The notes under the pieces are model-generated. The model was not told where the DNA came from, searched no databases, and saw only the letters and a program-made list of their open reading frames with translations. From the NCBI RefSeq assembly GCF_038022665.1, contig NZ_CP150629.1, forward strand, positions 496,001-560,000: DNA of 64,000 bases, given 5' to 3'. A program made the translations under genes and the position numbers. How positions within the stretch are numbered: the stretch's first letter is position 1; every line of letters begins with the position of its first letter. The stretch is from Methanolobus sp. WCC4 (GTDB taxonomy: Archaea; Halobacteriota; Methanosarcinia; Methanosarcinales; Methanosarcinaceae). Of this stretch, positions 16,793 through 25,441 are shown one piece after another.

Positions 16793-17536
16793 TCATTCTA
16801 GATAGCCTTCGATCCTCAATCCCCTTTCACTGAAAGATACACTCCGCATGTTACAATCGTGTTTTGTACCACGCATCTTTATGACCTGTAAAGCACGGGT
16901 CATCGTCTTATCATAAAGGAAATTATGCATGAAGATGACACCATGTGAAGCGAACTGCTCAGTGGAATAGGCTGTGGGATCTGTCATCTCGGAGAGGATC
17001 AGTGTGGTGCATCCCAGTTTCTTGAGATTGCGTATGAACCTGCTCATTTCCTTTTCCTGCAGGGAGAGGTCCCTGCTCGTGAACCTGATAGCAGACAGGG
17101 AGTCTATAACAAGTCTCTTTACTTCATATTCCGAGACATAGGCCGCAATTTCCTTGAAGACCATGGAAGGCGAAGGTGCCTCTGATTCAGTTGAACTTTT
17201 ACTTACATTGAAGTCCGGGGTAATGAACTCGTTGACCTCATCCATGTAACCGTATTCCATACGCGGACCAAGGTCTGCGAACAGGAGCTTCTTCATCTTT
17301 ATCAGAGTGGGAATATTCATGGCATAGTTGGACATGTCATTGATGATGTTCTGAGGACATTCCAGCAAGGTGACATATAATCCTACTTCACCTGTACTCG
17401 CTCCCTGAGCAAGGAATTGAACCCCGAATGTTGTTTTCCCACTGCCGGGTGGGCCACTAAGCACATACACTCTGTCCGTCAGGAGACCGCCCTGCACAAG
17501 ATCATCAAAACCCTCTATTCCTGTAGGTATCCGCAT
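16793..17536 (-). CDS. RAD55/KaiC-type RecA-superfamily ATPase
   Basis: A 247-residue single RecA fold opening RIPTGIEGFDDLVQGGLL, typical of archaeal RAD55/KaiC-like ATPases. Walker A is GPPGSGKTT near residue 28, and Walker B is RLVIDSLSAI. Between them lies the strand LYVTLLECPQNI. Acidic and serine-rich SKSSTESEAPSPS forms an insertion. These proteins act as signalling or motility-related ATPases in archaea; no recombinase-specific DNA loop is evident. ATG 17536 is preferred since GGGAAG lies seven bases before it; in-frame TTG 17551 and ATG 17542 overlap that site. The next gene on the same strand follows after 12 bases. Confidence 0.82.
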   Translation of the reverse strand: MRIPTGIEGFDDLVQGGLLTDRVYVLSGPPGSGKTTFGVQFLAQGASTGEVGLYVTLLECPQNIINDMSNYAMNIPTLIKMKKLLFADLGPRMEYGYMDEVNEFITPDFNVSKSSTESEAPSPSMVFKEIAAYVSEYEVKRLVIDSLSAIRFTSRDLSLQEKEMSRFIRNLKKLGCTTLILSEMTDPTAYSTEQFASHGVIFMHNFLYDKTMTRALQVIKMRGTKHDCNMRSVSFSERGLRIEGYLE

Positions 17537-17643
17537 TTGCATACTTCCCAAATATTAATACGTTAGTAATATAGTATAGTAATTATATAATACCTAAACT
17601 ATTTCAATGCATCGATAATTCAACAACAATATTAGAGTTCTAC

Positions 17644-18666
17644 ATGAGAAATATTGAGAATATGGACGAAAATATGTACATGATCGGGATGAAAGATATA
17701 AGATGGACCATCCGTGTCTTTTTATTATCAGCAATAATTGCATTCTTCCTGAGCATTGTCGCCTACATACTGACACTGGCCTTCGCTGAACCTGAACCTG
17801 TGAGCGAGGTCATTATGAGCACAGCCTCTGCAGCCACTGCCAAGGTAGAGGTGACCTCTAATTACATCGACCCTATGTGGTCCATATTCATCTTCAACAG
17901 TATTGCAGCCACCTGTGCCGTTATCGGGACAGGGCTCTTCATGATGGTCCACACCCTGTTGATCGCTGATATAGCCATGAGACCGAAGCACCGGATATAC
18001 TCTCGTTTTTCCATCATCTTCGAGATAGCCATGAAGCCGCTGTACACTTTACTCATCAAAATAACAGCACTTGTAGACAGGGACTTCTCCTTGATCGGAA
18101 AGAGCGAAGATAAAGTGGAAGGAACTATCTGGGAATACTGTGGCTACGGCAAGGATGAGTACAGGATGTTCTCCTACATGCTTCCATATACGGTTCCACT
18201 TCTGATACTGATGGTGAATGGAGCACTCATGGGAATTCTCCTTGCGTTCTTCGTATTCAACGGAGCGATGACAGGATTTGAACTCTTTGGAACTAAGGGT
18301 ATCTTCATAGGTCTGCTATACAATGCTGTCTATTTCTTCATCTCAATAATCCCCCACGGCATCATCGAGATACCTGTGATCCTCGTAGCAGCAGCTCTGG
18401 GATACAGGTTCGCATATTCACAGGCCCATGATGTGATAGACAAAGAATTGTTCGACAGGAATGATATCATCGGACTGAAAGAGGATGCTGCATATACTTC
18501 TGCTGCTGCAAGGGAATACATACTCTCAGGATACACATGGAAGATGCTCGCTATTATCATATTGATACTGCTGATTGCAGCTTACATTGAGACCGACATT
18601 ACACTGAAGGTCGTTGATCATGTTATGGCTGTGCTCGATGGATATCTGGAACCATTGCTTGCCTGA
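17644..18666 (+). CDS. SpoIIM-like (DUF95) integral membrane protein
   Basis: A 340-residue membrane protein with about six hydrophobic segments: 26-46 (VFLLSAIIAFFLSIVAYILT), ~80-105, ~180-205, ~215-240, the PHGIIEIPVILVAAALGYR segment and a C-terminal ~300-320 segment. The PHGIxEIP motif is the hallmark of the stage II sporulation protein M family, widespread in archaea, where it is linked to membrane remodelling or transport; its exact job is unknown. A large cytoplasmic loop covers roughly residues 110-175. A decayed copy of its last 47 codons lies at 21493-21633, beyond the following protease gene, showing that this 3' end was duplicated. Confidence 0.8.
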   Translation: MRNIENMDENMYMIGMKDIRWTIRVFLLSAIIAFFLSIVAYILTLAFAEPEPVSEVIMSTASAATAKVEVTSNYIDPMWSIFIFNSIAATCAVIGTGLFMMVHTLLIADIAMRPKHRIYSRFSIIFEIAMKPLYTLLIKITALVDRDFSLIGKSEDKVEGTIWEYCGYGKDEYRMFSYMLPYTVPLLILMVNGALMGILLAFFVFNGAMTGFELFGTKGIFIGLLYNAVYFFISIIPHGIIEIPVILVAAALGYRFAYSQAHDVIDKELFDRNDIIGLKEDAAYTSAAAREYILSGYTWKMLAIIILILLIAAYIETDITLKVVDHVMAVLDGYLEPLLA

Positions 18667-18703
18667 TCGCATTTCATTTTATATTTTTTTATGATGAAAT
18701 TAA

Positions 18704-18714
18704 GTATTTATAAG
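18704..18714 (+). promoter_or_regulatory. probable TATA box of the first subtilase gene
   Basis: AGTATTTATAA lies about 35-40 bases before the protease start. The same sequence is duplicated at 21671-21680 before the second protease, within a longer stretch of shared upstream sequence. Confidence 0.5.
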
Positions 18715-18746
18715 ATAGTCAAAATAATCTAATCAGCACATTTCAT

Positions 18747-21353
18747 GTGGTGGTTAAATTGGATAAGTACTTAAAAACAATTTTTGCAATACTAGCGGTT
18801 AGCATGCTGACCCTGGGAACACTGACACCAGCTCTTGCTGTCAGCCCAAAAACGTACAGTTTTGAAGATGATCTTGAGGTTGCATCTTTGCAGCTTGAAA
18901 ATGGAAAGATACCGGTTATTATCACATTCAAAGGTAAACCTGATGCAGCCGTGGTTAAAGCAGCCGGTGGAGATGTTAAACAGGAATACACCATAATTCC
19001 TGCGATCTCGGCAAATGTTCCTGAAGAAGCACTTTTCGGACTCTCACATAACCCAAATATTGATCTTGTAGAGTATGATGCAAAGGTTCATGCAACGGAA
19101 CAAACAACTCCCTGGGGCATCGAGAAGATAGGAGCCTCACAGGTGCATTCAGAATATGCGAATACAGCTGACGGGATCAAGGTTGCCATCCTCGATACGG
19201 GGATCGATTACAACCATCCTGACCTGGACGATAACTATGTCGGCGGTTATGACTTTGTGAATAATGACAATGATCCATGGGATGACCAATATCACGGAAC
19301 ACATTGTGCAGGGACTGTAGCAGCCGAGGACAATACAGAGGGCGTGGTTGGAGTAGCACCAGCTGCCGATCTCTACGCACTGAAAGTGCTGGATTCCAGC
19401 GGATCGGGATACTACTCCTCTATCATATCTGCTCTGGAATGGGCAGTTGAAAATGATATAGATGTTGCGTCCATGAGTCTGAGTGGCCCATCTGATCTAA
19501 ATACCCTTAGGAAGGCATGTGATAATGCTTACAATAGTGGAGTCGTTTTAGTGGCGGCAGCCGGAAATGATTATGGTGGCAGTGTTGATTATCCTGCAGC
19601 TTATGATTCTGTAATTGCAGTGTCAGCTACTAACGAGAATGACATCATCGCAGATTTCTCAAACATTGGCCCCCAGGTAGAGATTGCAGGTCCTGGAGTG
19701 AATGTATATTCCACATTCCCAACCAGATATGGTTCTTATTATTACTTAGGTGGTACTAGTATGGCGACACCACATGTAACAGGTACAGTGGCACTGTTGC
19801 TGAATACGGTAATACCTGCAGACTATGATACCAACGGGAACAGTAATTGGGACCCTGATGAGGTAAGGGAAAGGTTGCACGATACAGCCTATGACCTCGG
19901 AGATGATGGAAAGGACGATTACTATGGATATGGTCTTGTGGATGCTTATGCTGCAGTGAACTATGAGCCTGCAGGGAATCAGGCACCAGTTGCAAGTATG
20001 ACCATCACACCTGAAATTACCCGGATAGGCGATACTATCACCTTTAATGCATCAGGTTCAACAGATGATGACACTATCGTCTCGTACACATGGGACTTTG
20101 GAGATGGAAACACAGGAAGCGGAGAAATCGTCACACATACCTACACTGCTGATAATGATTATCTTGTAAACCTGACAGTTGTTGATAATGAAGGTGCGAT
20201 AGGTACTGCTGAAGGATGGGTTGTTGTCCTGCCACAGAATGAAGCACCTGCAGCTGTAATGACTATCACTCCCGAAACTGCGAATGTAGACGAAGGAGTC
20301 TTTTTTGATGCTTCGTTGTCAACAGATACTGATGGAATGATCACGGGTTACATGTGGAATTTAGGCGATGGAAGCAGTTCTAACGATGAAAATGTTACAC
20401 ATGCTTACGATACTGCCGGAGATTATACAGTAGAATTGACAGTTTTCGATGACATGGGGGCAACTAATACAACCACCGGAACGGTCACAATTGTTCAGCC
20501 AAACAGGGCACCTGTGGCAGTAATGGACATGCCTTCCAGTGCATATGAAGGCGAAGCAGTTGATTTTGATGCATCAGCTTCGACAGACCCCGACGGGAAC
20601 AGCATCTCATACTCATGGAACTTTGGAGATGGAGACACATCCGTTGAAATGAAGCCTCAGCATACTTACACTACTACCGGAACATATGACGTGACCCTAA
20701 CAGTTACTGATGTTGAAGGGCTGACAAACACTACATCAGGAAGCATCACTATAAATGAGATTCTGGTGAATGAGGCTCCAACAGCAAGGATCACAATGCC
20801 AGCAACTGCATATGCAGGTGAACCTGTAACTTTCGATGCTTTGCTGTCAACGGATGATGGCACAATCGTCTCATATGCATGGGACTTTGAAGACGGAAGC
20901 GGAAGCGGGGTGGAAGTTGTACACACCTATAGCAATATCGGTGTTTATAATGTAAGCCTGACAGTGACGGATGATGGAGGACTTACAAATACCACAACCG
21001 GAACTATAGAAATAACTGAGGCTCCGGTAGTTGCACCAGTAGTGACAGTTGACGTAGAGCCGGTATTTAAAATTGCAGGCAAGAATGTCTTTATCCATGC
21101 AACTGCAACGATAACTGTAATGCAAGAGGATAATCTTATTTCAGGAGCAATTGTCAACGGACACTGGGAAGGCACAACAGGTGATTCTGACTCTGCAACA
21201 ACCGATGCAAGTGGAACAGTAACTGTTGATTCTGATTCAGGAAAGTATCCGATAACTTCATCTCTGGATTTCACCTTCGTGGTGGATTCCGTGGTTATTG
21301 GAGAAACTACCTACGAAGATGGAACATGGATAGGAACGGGTTCCTATCAATAA
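18747..21353 (+). CDS. secreted subtilisin-like (S8) protease with four PKD domains
   Basis: An 868-residue exported protease. A signal peptide spans about residues 5-32 (LKTIFAILAVSMLTLGTL then ALA). An I9-like propeptide runs to ~118. The S8 catalytic domain has D150 (ILDTGIDYNHP), H183 (HGTHCAGT), oxyanion N274 (AAAGND) and S338 (GGTSMATPH). Four PKD domains follow from ~409, each starting APVASM/APAAVM/APVAVM/APTARI and holding a WDFGDG-type motif. A ~100-residue beta-rich tail ends the protein. PKD repeats bind surfaces or polymers, so it is probably cell-surface or secreted. GTG 18747 is listed; TTG 18759 with GGTGG five bases upstream is an equally good start, removing four residues. 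Confidence 0.93.
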   Translation: MVVKLDKYLKTIFAILAVSMLTLGTLTPALAVSPKTYSFEDDLEVASLQLENGKIPVIITFKGKPDAAVVKAAGGDVKQEYTIIPAISANVPEEALFGLSHNPNIDLVEYDAKVHATEQTTPWGIEKIGASQVHSEYANTADGIKVAILDTGIDYNHPDLDDNYVGGYDFVNNDNDPWDDQYHGTHCAGTVAAEDNTEGVVGVAPAADLYALKVLDSSGSGYYSSIISALEWAVENDIDVASMSLSGPSDLNTLRKACDNAYNSGVVLVAAAGNDYGGSVDYPAAYDSVIAVSATNENDIIADFSNIGPQVEIAGPGVNVYSTFPTRYGSYYYLGGTSMATPHVTGTVALLLNTVIPADYDTNGNSNWDPDEVRERLHDTAYDLGDDGKDDYYGYGLVDAYAAVNYEPAGNQAPVASMTITPEITRIGDTITFNASGSTDDDTIVSYTWDFGDGNTGSGEIVTHTYTADNDYLVNLTVVDNEGAIGTAEGWVVVLPQNEAPAAVMTITPETANVDEGVFFDASLSTDTDGMITGYMWNLGDGSSSNDENVTHAYDTAGDYTVELTVFDDMGATNTTTGTVTIVQPNRAPVAVMDMPSSAYEGEAVDFDASASTDPDGNSISYSWNFGDGDTSVEMKPQHTYTTTGTYDVTLTVTDVEGLTNTTSGSITINEILVNEAPTARITMPATAYAGEPVTFDALLSTDDGTIVSYAWDFEDGSGSGVEVVHTYSNIGVYNVSLTVTDDGGLTNTTTGTIEITEAPVVAPVVTVDVEPVFKIAGKNVFIHATATITVMQEDNLISGAIVNGHWEGTTGDSDSATTDASGTVTVDSDSGKYPITSSLDFTFVVDSVVIGETTYEDGTWIGTGSYQ

Positions 21354-21370
21354 GAATAGTTTGATCAAAT

Positions 21371-21404
21371 AGTGTCCTTCTGGACACTAATTCTCTTTTT
21401 TTGT
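21371..21404 (+). terminator. terminator after the first subtilase gene
   Basis: AGTGTCC-ttct-GGACACT is a perfect seven-pair hairpin 18 bases past the stop, followed by TAATTCTC and a run of seven Ts. Confidence 0.75.
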
Positions 21405-21492
21405 TTATAATATGGTTCCTTTTATCGTATTAACAGTGACCGTATAATATTCATGAATAGCTTCTCAGAAAGCCACAGCTTGCAGATCAATA

Positions 21493-21633
21493 TCAGGATA
21501 TGAGTGGAAGATGCTCTGAATGGTCATTCTAGTAGTAATGGTCACAGCGTATATTGAGACCGATATTGCGCTGGGAATCGTGGATTCTGTTATGTCTATG
21601 CTTGATGGTTATCTGGAACCAATGCTCAACTGA
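21493..21633 (+). pseudogene. decayed duplicate of the 3' end of the SpoIIM-like gene
   Basis: Translated in one frame this gives SGYEWKML, a TGA stop, then VILVVMVTAYIETD, DIALGIVDSVMSML and DGYLEPMLN followed by TGA. The intact gene ends SGYTWKML ... AAYIETDITLKVVDHVM ... LDGYLEPLLA. The match covers about 47 codons and continues into the shared untranslated sequence and promoter before the second subtilase. Upstream of 21493 the similarity fades quickly. It has no start codon of its own and is not expected to be translated. It shows that a segment holding the spoIIM tail, the intergenic region and the protease N terminus was duplicated. Confidence 0.85.
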
Positions 21634-21670
21634 TTTTTTTTTCATTTTATATATTTGGAGTATAAAATTA

Positions 21671-21680
21671 AGTATTTATA
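21671..21680 (+). promoter_or_regulatory. probable TATA box of the second subtilase gene
   Basis: AGTATTTATA lies ~40 bases before the GTG at 21715, in the same position as at the first subtilase. It is part of a duplicated upstream segment, so both proteases may be expressed under the same conditions. Confidence 0.5.
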
Positions 21681-21714
21681 GAGTAGTCCAAATAAGTTAA
21701 TTAGCACATATAAT

Positions 21715-23670
21715 GTGGTGGTTAAATTGGATAGGTACTTAAAAACAATTTTCACAATACTAGCGGTCAGCATGATGGTCGTGGGAACAATGGCACCTGC
21801 CATGGCTGTCAGTTCCAAAGCGTATAGTTTTGAAGACAATCTTGAAGTTGCATTGCCCAATGTGGCCTATGAGCTACCATATGTACCAGGGGAGATATTG
21901 GTAAAGTTCAACACCGGCGTGTCTGAAGCCAAGATGAATGCCATGAACTCAAAGAATGGAGCAACTGTGATTGCTACAAGTTCTTACACTAATCTCAAGA
22001 AAATAAAGATTCCCAAGACGAAATCTGTGGAAGAGATGGTGAATGTCTATAAAAAGAATTCTGATGTTGAATATGCTTCAGCAAACTACGTGATGTATGC
22101 AGCAATGCTGCCAAATGACCCGCTATATAACTATCAGTGGAACTTCAACAATTCAACAACCGGAATCAATGTTGAACCTGCATGGGATTTATCAGATGGT
22201 TCGGGAGTCATCGTTGCTGTATTGGATACTGGAGTTCTTTATAGTGACATCTATGACTCAAATGTATTTTATGATCTTGAAGACACCACTTTTGTGCAGG
22301 GACATGACTATATAAACAATGATGATGACCCAGCAGATGACAATGGACATGGAACACATGTAACCGGAACCATAGCCCAGTCTACCAATAATAATAAAGG
22401 AGTGGCAGGAATTGCATATAATTGTTCTATCATGCCTATAAAAATCCTGGATAAAAGAGGAAGTGGAGATATTTATCAGTTGATAGAGGGTATAAAATAT
22501 GCAACAACCGAGGGAGCAGATATTATCACTATGAGCCTTGGTTTTCCTCCAACATTCGATTCAGAGAGTGGTGCAGGTATTGAACTAAAAAACGCAATTG
22601 ATGACGCATACGCTGCAGGTATTACTATAACAGCAGCTGCAGGGAATGGAGCAACAGGCACTGTTAATTATCCTGCTGCATATGTTAACTGTATTGCAGT
22701 TGGAGCAACAAGCTATGATGGTGATTTGGCCTACTACTCAAATTGGGGGACTGCAATTGATGTAGTAGCACCTGGAGGGGACATGAAAGAGAACCTATTT
22801 ATCCCCAGTGATACCTACTACGATGGTATACTTCAGAGCACCTTTGAACGTAATCCTAGGTACCTTAATTACTATTTCTTCCAAGGAACTTCCATGGCAA
22901 CACCACATGTTGCAGGTGTCGCAGCCCTGGTGATATCCCACTATGAGAAAGAAAATGGAGTAAAACCCTCACCTGCACAAGTAAGAGAAGCAATTGAATA
23001 TACTGCAAGTAATGGACCTGATGGATGGAACAGCGTATATGGATATGGGCTTATTGATGCAGAGGCTGCATTGAACTATAAGAGTTCTTCAACTACTCCA
23101 ACAAATACTCCACCAGATGCAGATGCAGGTGGTACATATTCCGGAACTGTAGGCAATGCAGTGACCTTTGATGGTTCGGGTTCATACGACTCTGATGGAA
23201 CAATAGTCTCATATTCCTGGGACTTTGGTGACGGAGCAACCGAATCAGGAGTGAGTCCAACTCATCCCTATGCAGCTACAGGGACTTTCACAGTGACACT
23301 GACGGTGGAAGATAATGGAGGTCTTACAAATCAGGACACAGCAATAGTAACTATATCAGAACCATCCACAGACTCAACTATGTATGCAACTGTAATATGC
23401 CCGCCAGCATCACAGGTAAATAGGATAATGTACGAGGCAACAGCAATCGTGACAATTGTTAATGAAACGGGTGGTCCTGTGGAAGGAGCTATTGTATATG
23501 GAGATTTCACTATTCCCAGCGGAATTCTATCTGTTTCAGGAGTGACAGACGGAAACGGAAAAGTAGAAATTAGTTCTGGAAATTACAAAGCCTCTACAGA
23601 TGCAGTCACATTTACTGTAACTGACGTTACTCATTCAGACTACATCTATGAATCAGATATTGCTCAGTGA
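21715..23670 (+). CDS. secreted subtilisin-like (S8) protease with one PKD domain
   Basis: A 651-residue exported protease. The signal peptide and first ~46 residues (MVVKLDRYLKTIF ... SFEDNLEVA) nearly copy the first subtilase. The propeptide then switches to the fervidolysin-like type (VPGEILVKFNTGVSEAKM, 58-75). The catalytic domain has D171 (AVLDTGV), H212 (GHGTHVTGT), N311 (AAAGNG) and S393 (GTSMATPH), with an insertion around 360-388. One PKD domain (about 489-570, SWDFGDG) and a ~95-residue beta-rich tail follow. The start is GTG 21715 or TTG 21727 preceded by GGTGG. The chimeric N terminus suggests recombination between protease genes. It likely degrades extracellular protein. Confidence 0.92.
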   Translation: MVVKLDRYLKTIFTILAVSMMVVGTMAPAMAVSSKAYSFEDNLEVALPNVAYELPYVPGEILVKFNTGVSEAKMNAMNSKNGATVIATSSYTNLKKIKIPKTKSVEEMVNVYKKNSDVEYASANYVMYAAMLPNDPLYNYQWNFNNSTTGINVEPAWDLSDGSGVIVAVLDTGVLYSDIYDSNVFYDLEDTTFVQGHDYINNDDDPADDNGHGTHVTGTIAQSTNNNKGVAGIAYNCSIMPIKILDKRGSGDIYQLIEGIKYATTEGADIITMSLGFPPTFDSESGAGIELKNAIDDAYAAGITITAAAGNGATGTVNYPAAYVNCIAVGATSYDGDLAYYSNWGTAIDVVAPGGDMKENLFIPSDTYYDGILQSTFERNPRYLNYYFFQGTSMATPHVAGVAALVISHYEKENGVKPSPAQVREAIEYTASNGPDGWNSVYGYGLIDAEAALNYKSSSTTPTNTPPDADAGGTYSGTVGNAVTFDGSGSYDSDGTIVSYSWDFGDGATESGVSPTHPYAATGTFTVTLTVEDNGGLTNQDTAIVTISEPSTDSTMYATVICPPASQVNRIMYEATAIVTIVNETGGPVEGAIVYGDFTIPSGILSVSGVTDGNGKVEISSGNYKASTDAVTFTVTDVTHSDYIYESDIAQ

Positions 23671-23712
23671 GACCACAACAATTTGAAAACAAATATAGAT
23701 TTTGATATTATG

Positions 23713-23740
23713 AAAAGGCATTATGCAATGCCTTTTCTAT
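23713..23740 (+). terminator. terminator after the second subtilase gene
   Basis: AAAAGGCATT-atgc-AATGCCTTTT is a perfect ten-pair hairpin 42 bases past the stop, ending in Ts and followed by CTATTGTTTTTAAT. Confidence 0.75.
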
Positions 23741-23775
23741 TGTTTTTAATAACAAATGTAATGTTAATTGACAAA

Positions 23776-23928
23776 TTACTCGTTCTTATACCCTTTCCTG
23801 AACTCAGCTACACCTTCAGCAACATACTCAACAACTGAGCTGCAATCTCCTGTGTAGGCAAAAAACTAGACCACAATCCAGACCTGCATATTTTATGTTC
23901 TCACCGGAGATGGAGTATGCGTGTATCC
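23776..23928 (-). pseudogene. decayed 3' end of a second metE-like gene
   Basis: The minus strand encodes AYSISGENIKYAGLDCGL, then after a frameshift PTQEIAAQLLS, then after a second frameshift EYVAEGVAEFRKGYKNE and TAA. The intact metE at 25442 ends AYSMFGESIKYAGPDCGLGSWPTQEIAAQLLS...VAEGMEGFRRLQ in pieces. The match covers ~48 codons; the differing last residues say this was a separate paralogue, not a recent copy. No start codon. It sits just downstream of the third subtilase gene, on the same strand as metE. Confidence 0.85.
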
Positions 23929-24040
23929 GTCCCTTCGACAGGAAATTATGGGTCATTAGAGTGTTACAAAGCTGAATATTCCCATATTGAATGTAATTTT
24001 GAGTGAATCAATCACTATTTTAATTCTGCTTGTTACTACG

Positions 24041-25186
24041 TCAATCCAATACCGCTTCCAAAGATGTATTTGCATTAACGAGCCCGTAACCATAAAGCCC
24101 ATCCTTACCCTCATCACCAAGGTCTGTAGCTGTTGCATCAAGTATTTTGCGTACTTCTACAGGGCTTAGTGTACTGTTAACACTGAGCAGAAGGGCAACT
24201 GCCCCAGAAACATGAGGAGCGGCCATGCTTGTACCACTCCTGTGATCATATCCCCCTTCCAGAGTTGTGGAATAGATGCTGGAACCAGGTGCACACAGTT
24301 CGATCTCATTTCCACTGCTTGAAAAACAAGTGTTGGAATTAACGATCGATATTGCCGAGACAGCAATGACCTGATCGTAGGCTGCCGGATAGCTGACGTT
24401 GCCACCGTAGCTGTTTCCTGCTGCTGCTACGATAACAATGCCTGAATCATAGGCAGCCTGACATAGCTCAAACATGGACGTGAAATTGTCACTCCCTCCC
24501 AGACTCATGGAAATAACATCCATATCATTATCAATTGCCCAGTCTATAGCAGCATTTATGTCAGACAGCCATCCAGTACCCTGGTGATCCAGAACTTTCA
24601 GCGCATAGAGTTCCACGCCGGGAGAAACACCTATAACACCGATACCATCATCTGCTGCGGCTATTATGCCAGCCACATGGGTCCCATGACCTTTATCATC
24701 CATGGGGTCTGCATCACTGTTCACAAAATCATAGCCTCCATGATAGCTGCCTGCAAGGTCAGGATGCATATAATCAATTCCAGTGTCAATAAGAGCAACC
24801 TTTACTCCAGACCCACAGCATAGATCATGCACTCTATCAGCTTCGATCCTACACACTCCCCAGGGAACTTTTTCGTCGGGATAGAACAACAGCGGTTCTT
24901 CATCAATATATACCTCAGAATCCAGTTCCACATATCTCACACCAGAATCGGCTTTTATAGACATAATGCTGTTCTGGGGTACAACGGCTGCAATCGCAGG
25001 GATGGCATGGTACTGATATTTGATATCACCCCCATATTCCTCCACAAGTACAACATCCGGGCTGCTTTGGAAGCAAATAATGACAGGTACCTTTTTTTGA
25101 AATATCTGTCCGGCTGCAGCCGACATAACGATCACTGCAATAAGAATGAATGCACTAACCGCCATAGGAGTTAAAGTGCTTTTCAC
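24041..25186 (-). CDS. secreted subtilisin-like (S8) protease, no PKD domains
   Basis: A 381-residue minimal subtilase. A signal or anchor segment spans residues 8-25 (MAVSAFILIAVIVMSAAA). An I9-like propeptide (VPVIICFQSSPDVVLVEE) runs to ~100. The catalytic domain holds D134 (LIDTGIDYMHP), H167 (GHGTHVAGI), N258 (AAAGNS) and S320 (SGTSMAAPH). The sequence stops right after the S8 fold (YGYGLVNANTSLEAVLD), so it lacks the PKD repeats of the other two. It most resembles the first subtilase in its propeptide logic and catalytic loops. It lies between the intact metE upstream and the metE remnant downstream on the same strand. Export to the pseudoperiplasm or medium is expected. Confidence 0.92.
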   Translation of the reverse strand: MKSTLTPMAVSAFILIAVIVMSAAAGQIFQKKVPVIICFQSSPDVVLVEEYGGDIKYQYHAIPAIAAVVPQNSIMSIKADSGVRYVELDSEVYIDEEPLLFYPDEKVPWGVCRIEADRVHDLCCGSGVKVALIDTGIDYMHPDLAGSYHGGYDFVNSDADPMDDKGHGTHVAGIIAAADDGIGVIGVSPGVELYALKVLDHQGTGWLSDINAAIDWAIDNDMDVISMSLGGSDNFTSMFELCQAAYDSGIVIVAAAGNSYGGNVSYPAAYDQVIAVSAISIVNSNTCFSSSGNEIELCAPGSSIYSTTLEGGYDHRSGTSMAAPHVSGAVALLLSVNSTLSPVEVRKILDATATDLGDEGKDGLYGYGLVNANTSLEAVLD

Positions 25187-25400
25187 TTTCCCACTCTCTT
25201 TAGCTTAGATGATCCCAACTCTAAGCTTTAGTTCCCCATTAAAGATCTACTCAGGAAGGATATAATATTTTGGGCATTACATATACTTTTTATAAATATT
25301 AGTTAATAGGATGCTGATTTTTTAATGTGCTAAAGAAAAGTGCTACATATACTCAAATATCGACAGCTAGAAAAAGAAACGTTAAGGATTGAATAAAACC

Positions 25401-25430
25401 CGGCTTGGTGTACAAAACACCTATATGCCG
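25401..25430 (-). terminator. terminator after metE
   Basis: On the minus strand CGGC-atata-GGTGT-tttgt-ACACC-aa-GCCG folds into a two-part stem 11 bases after the metE stop, followed by GGGTTTTATT. Confidence 0.6.
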
Positions 25431-25441
25431 AGCAAGATCAT

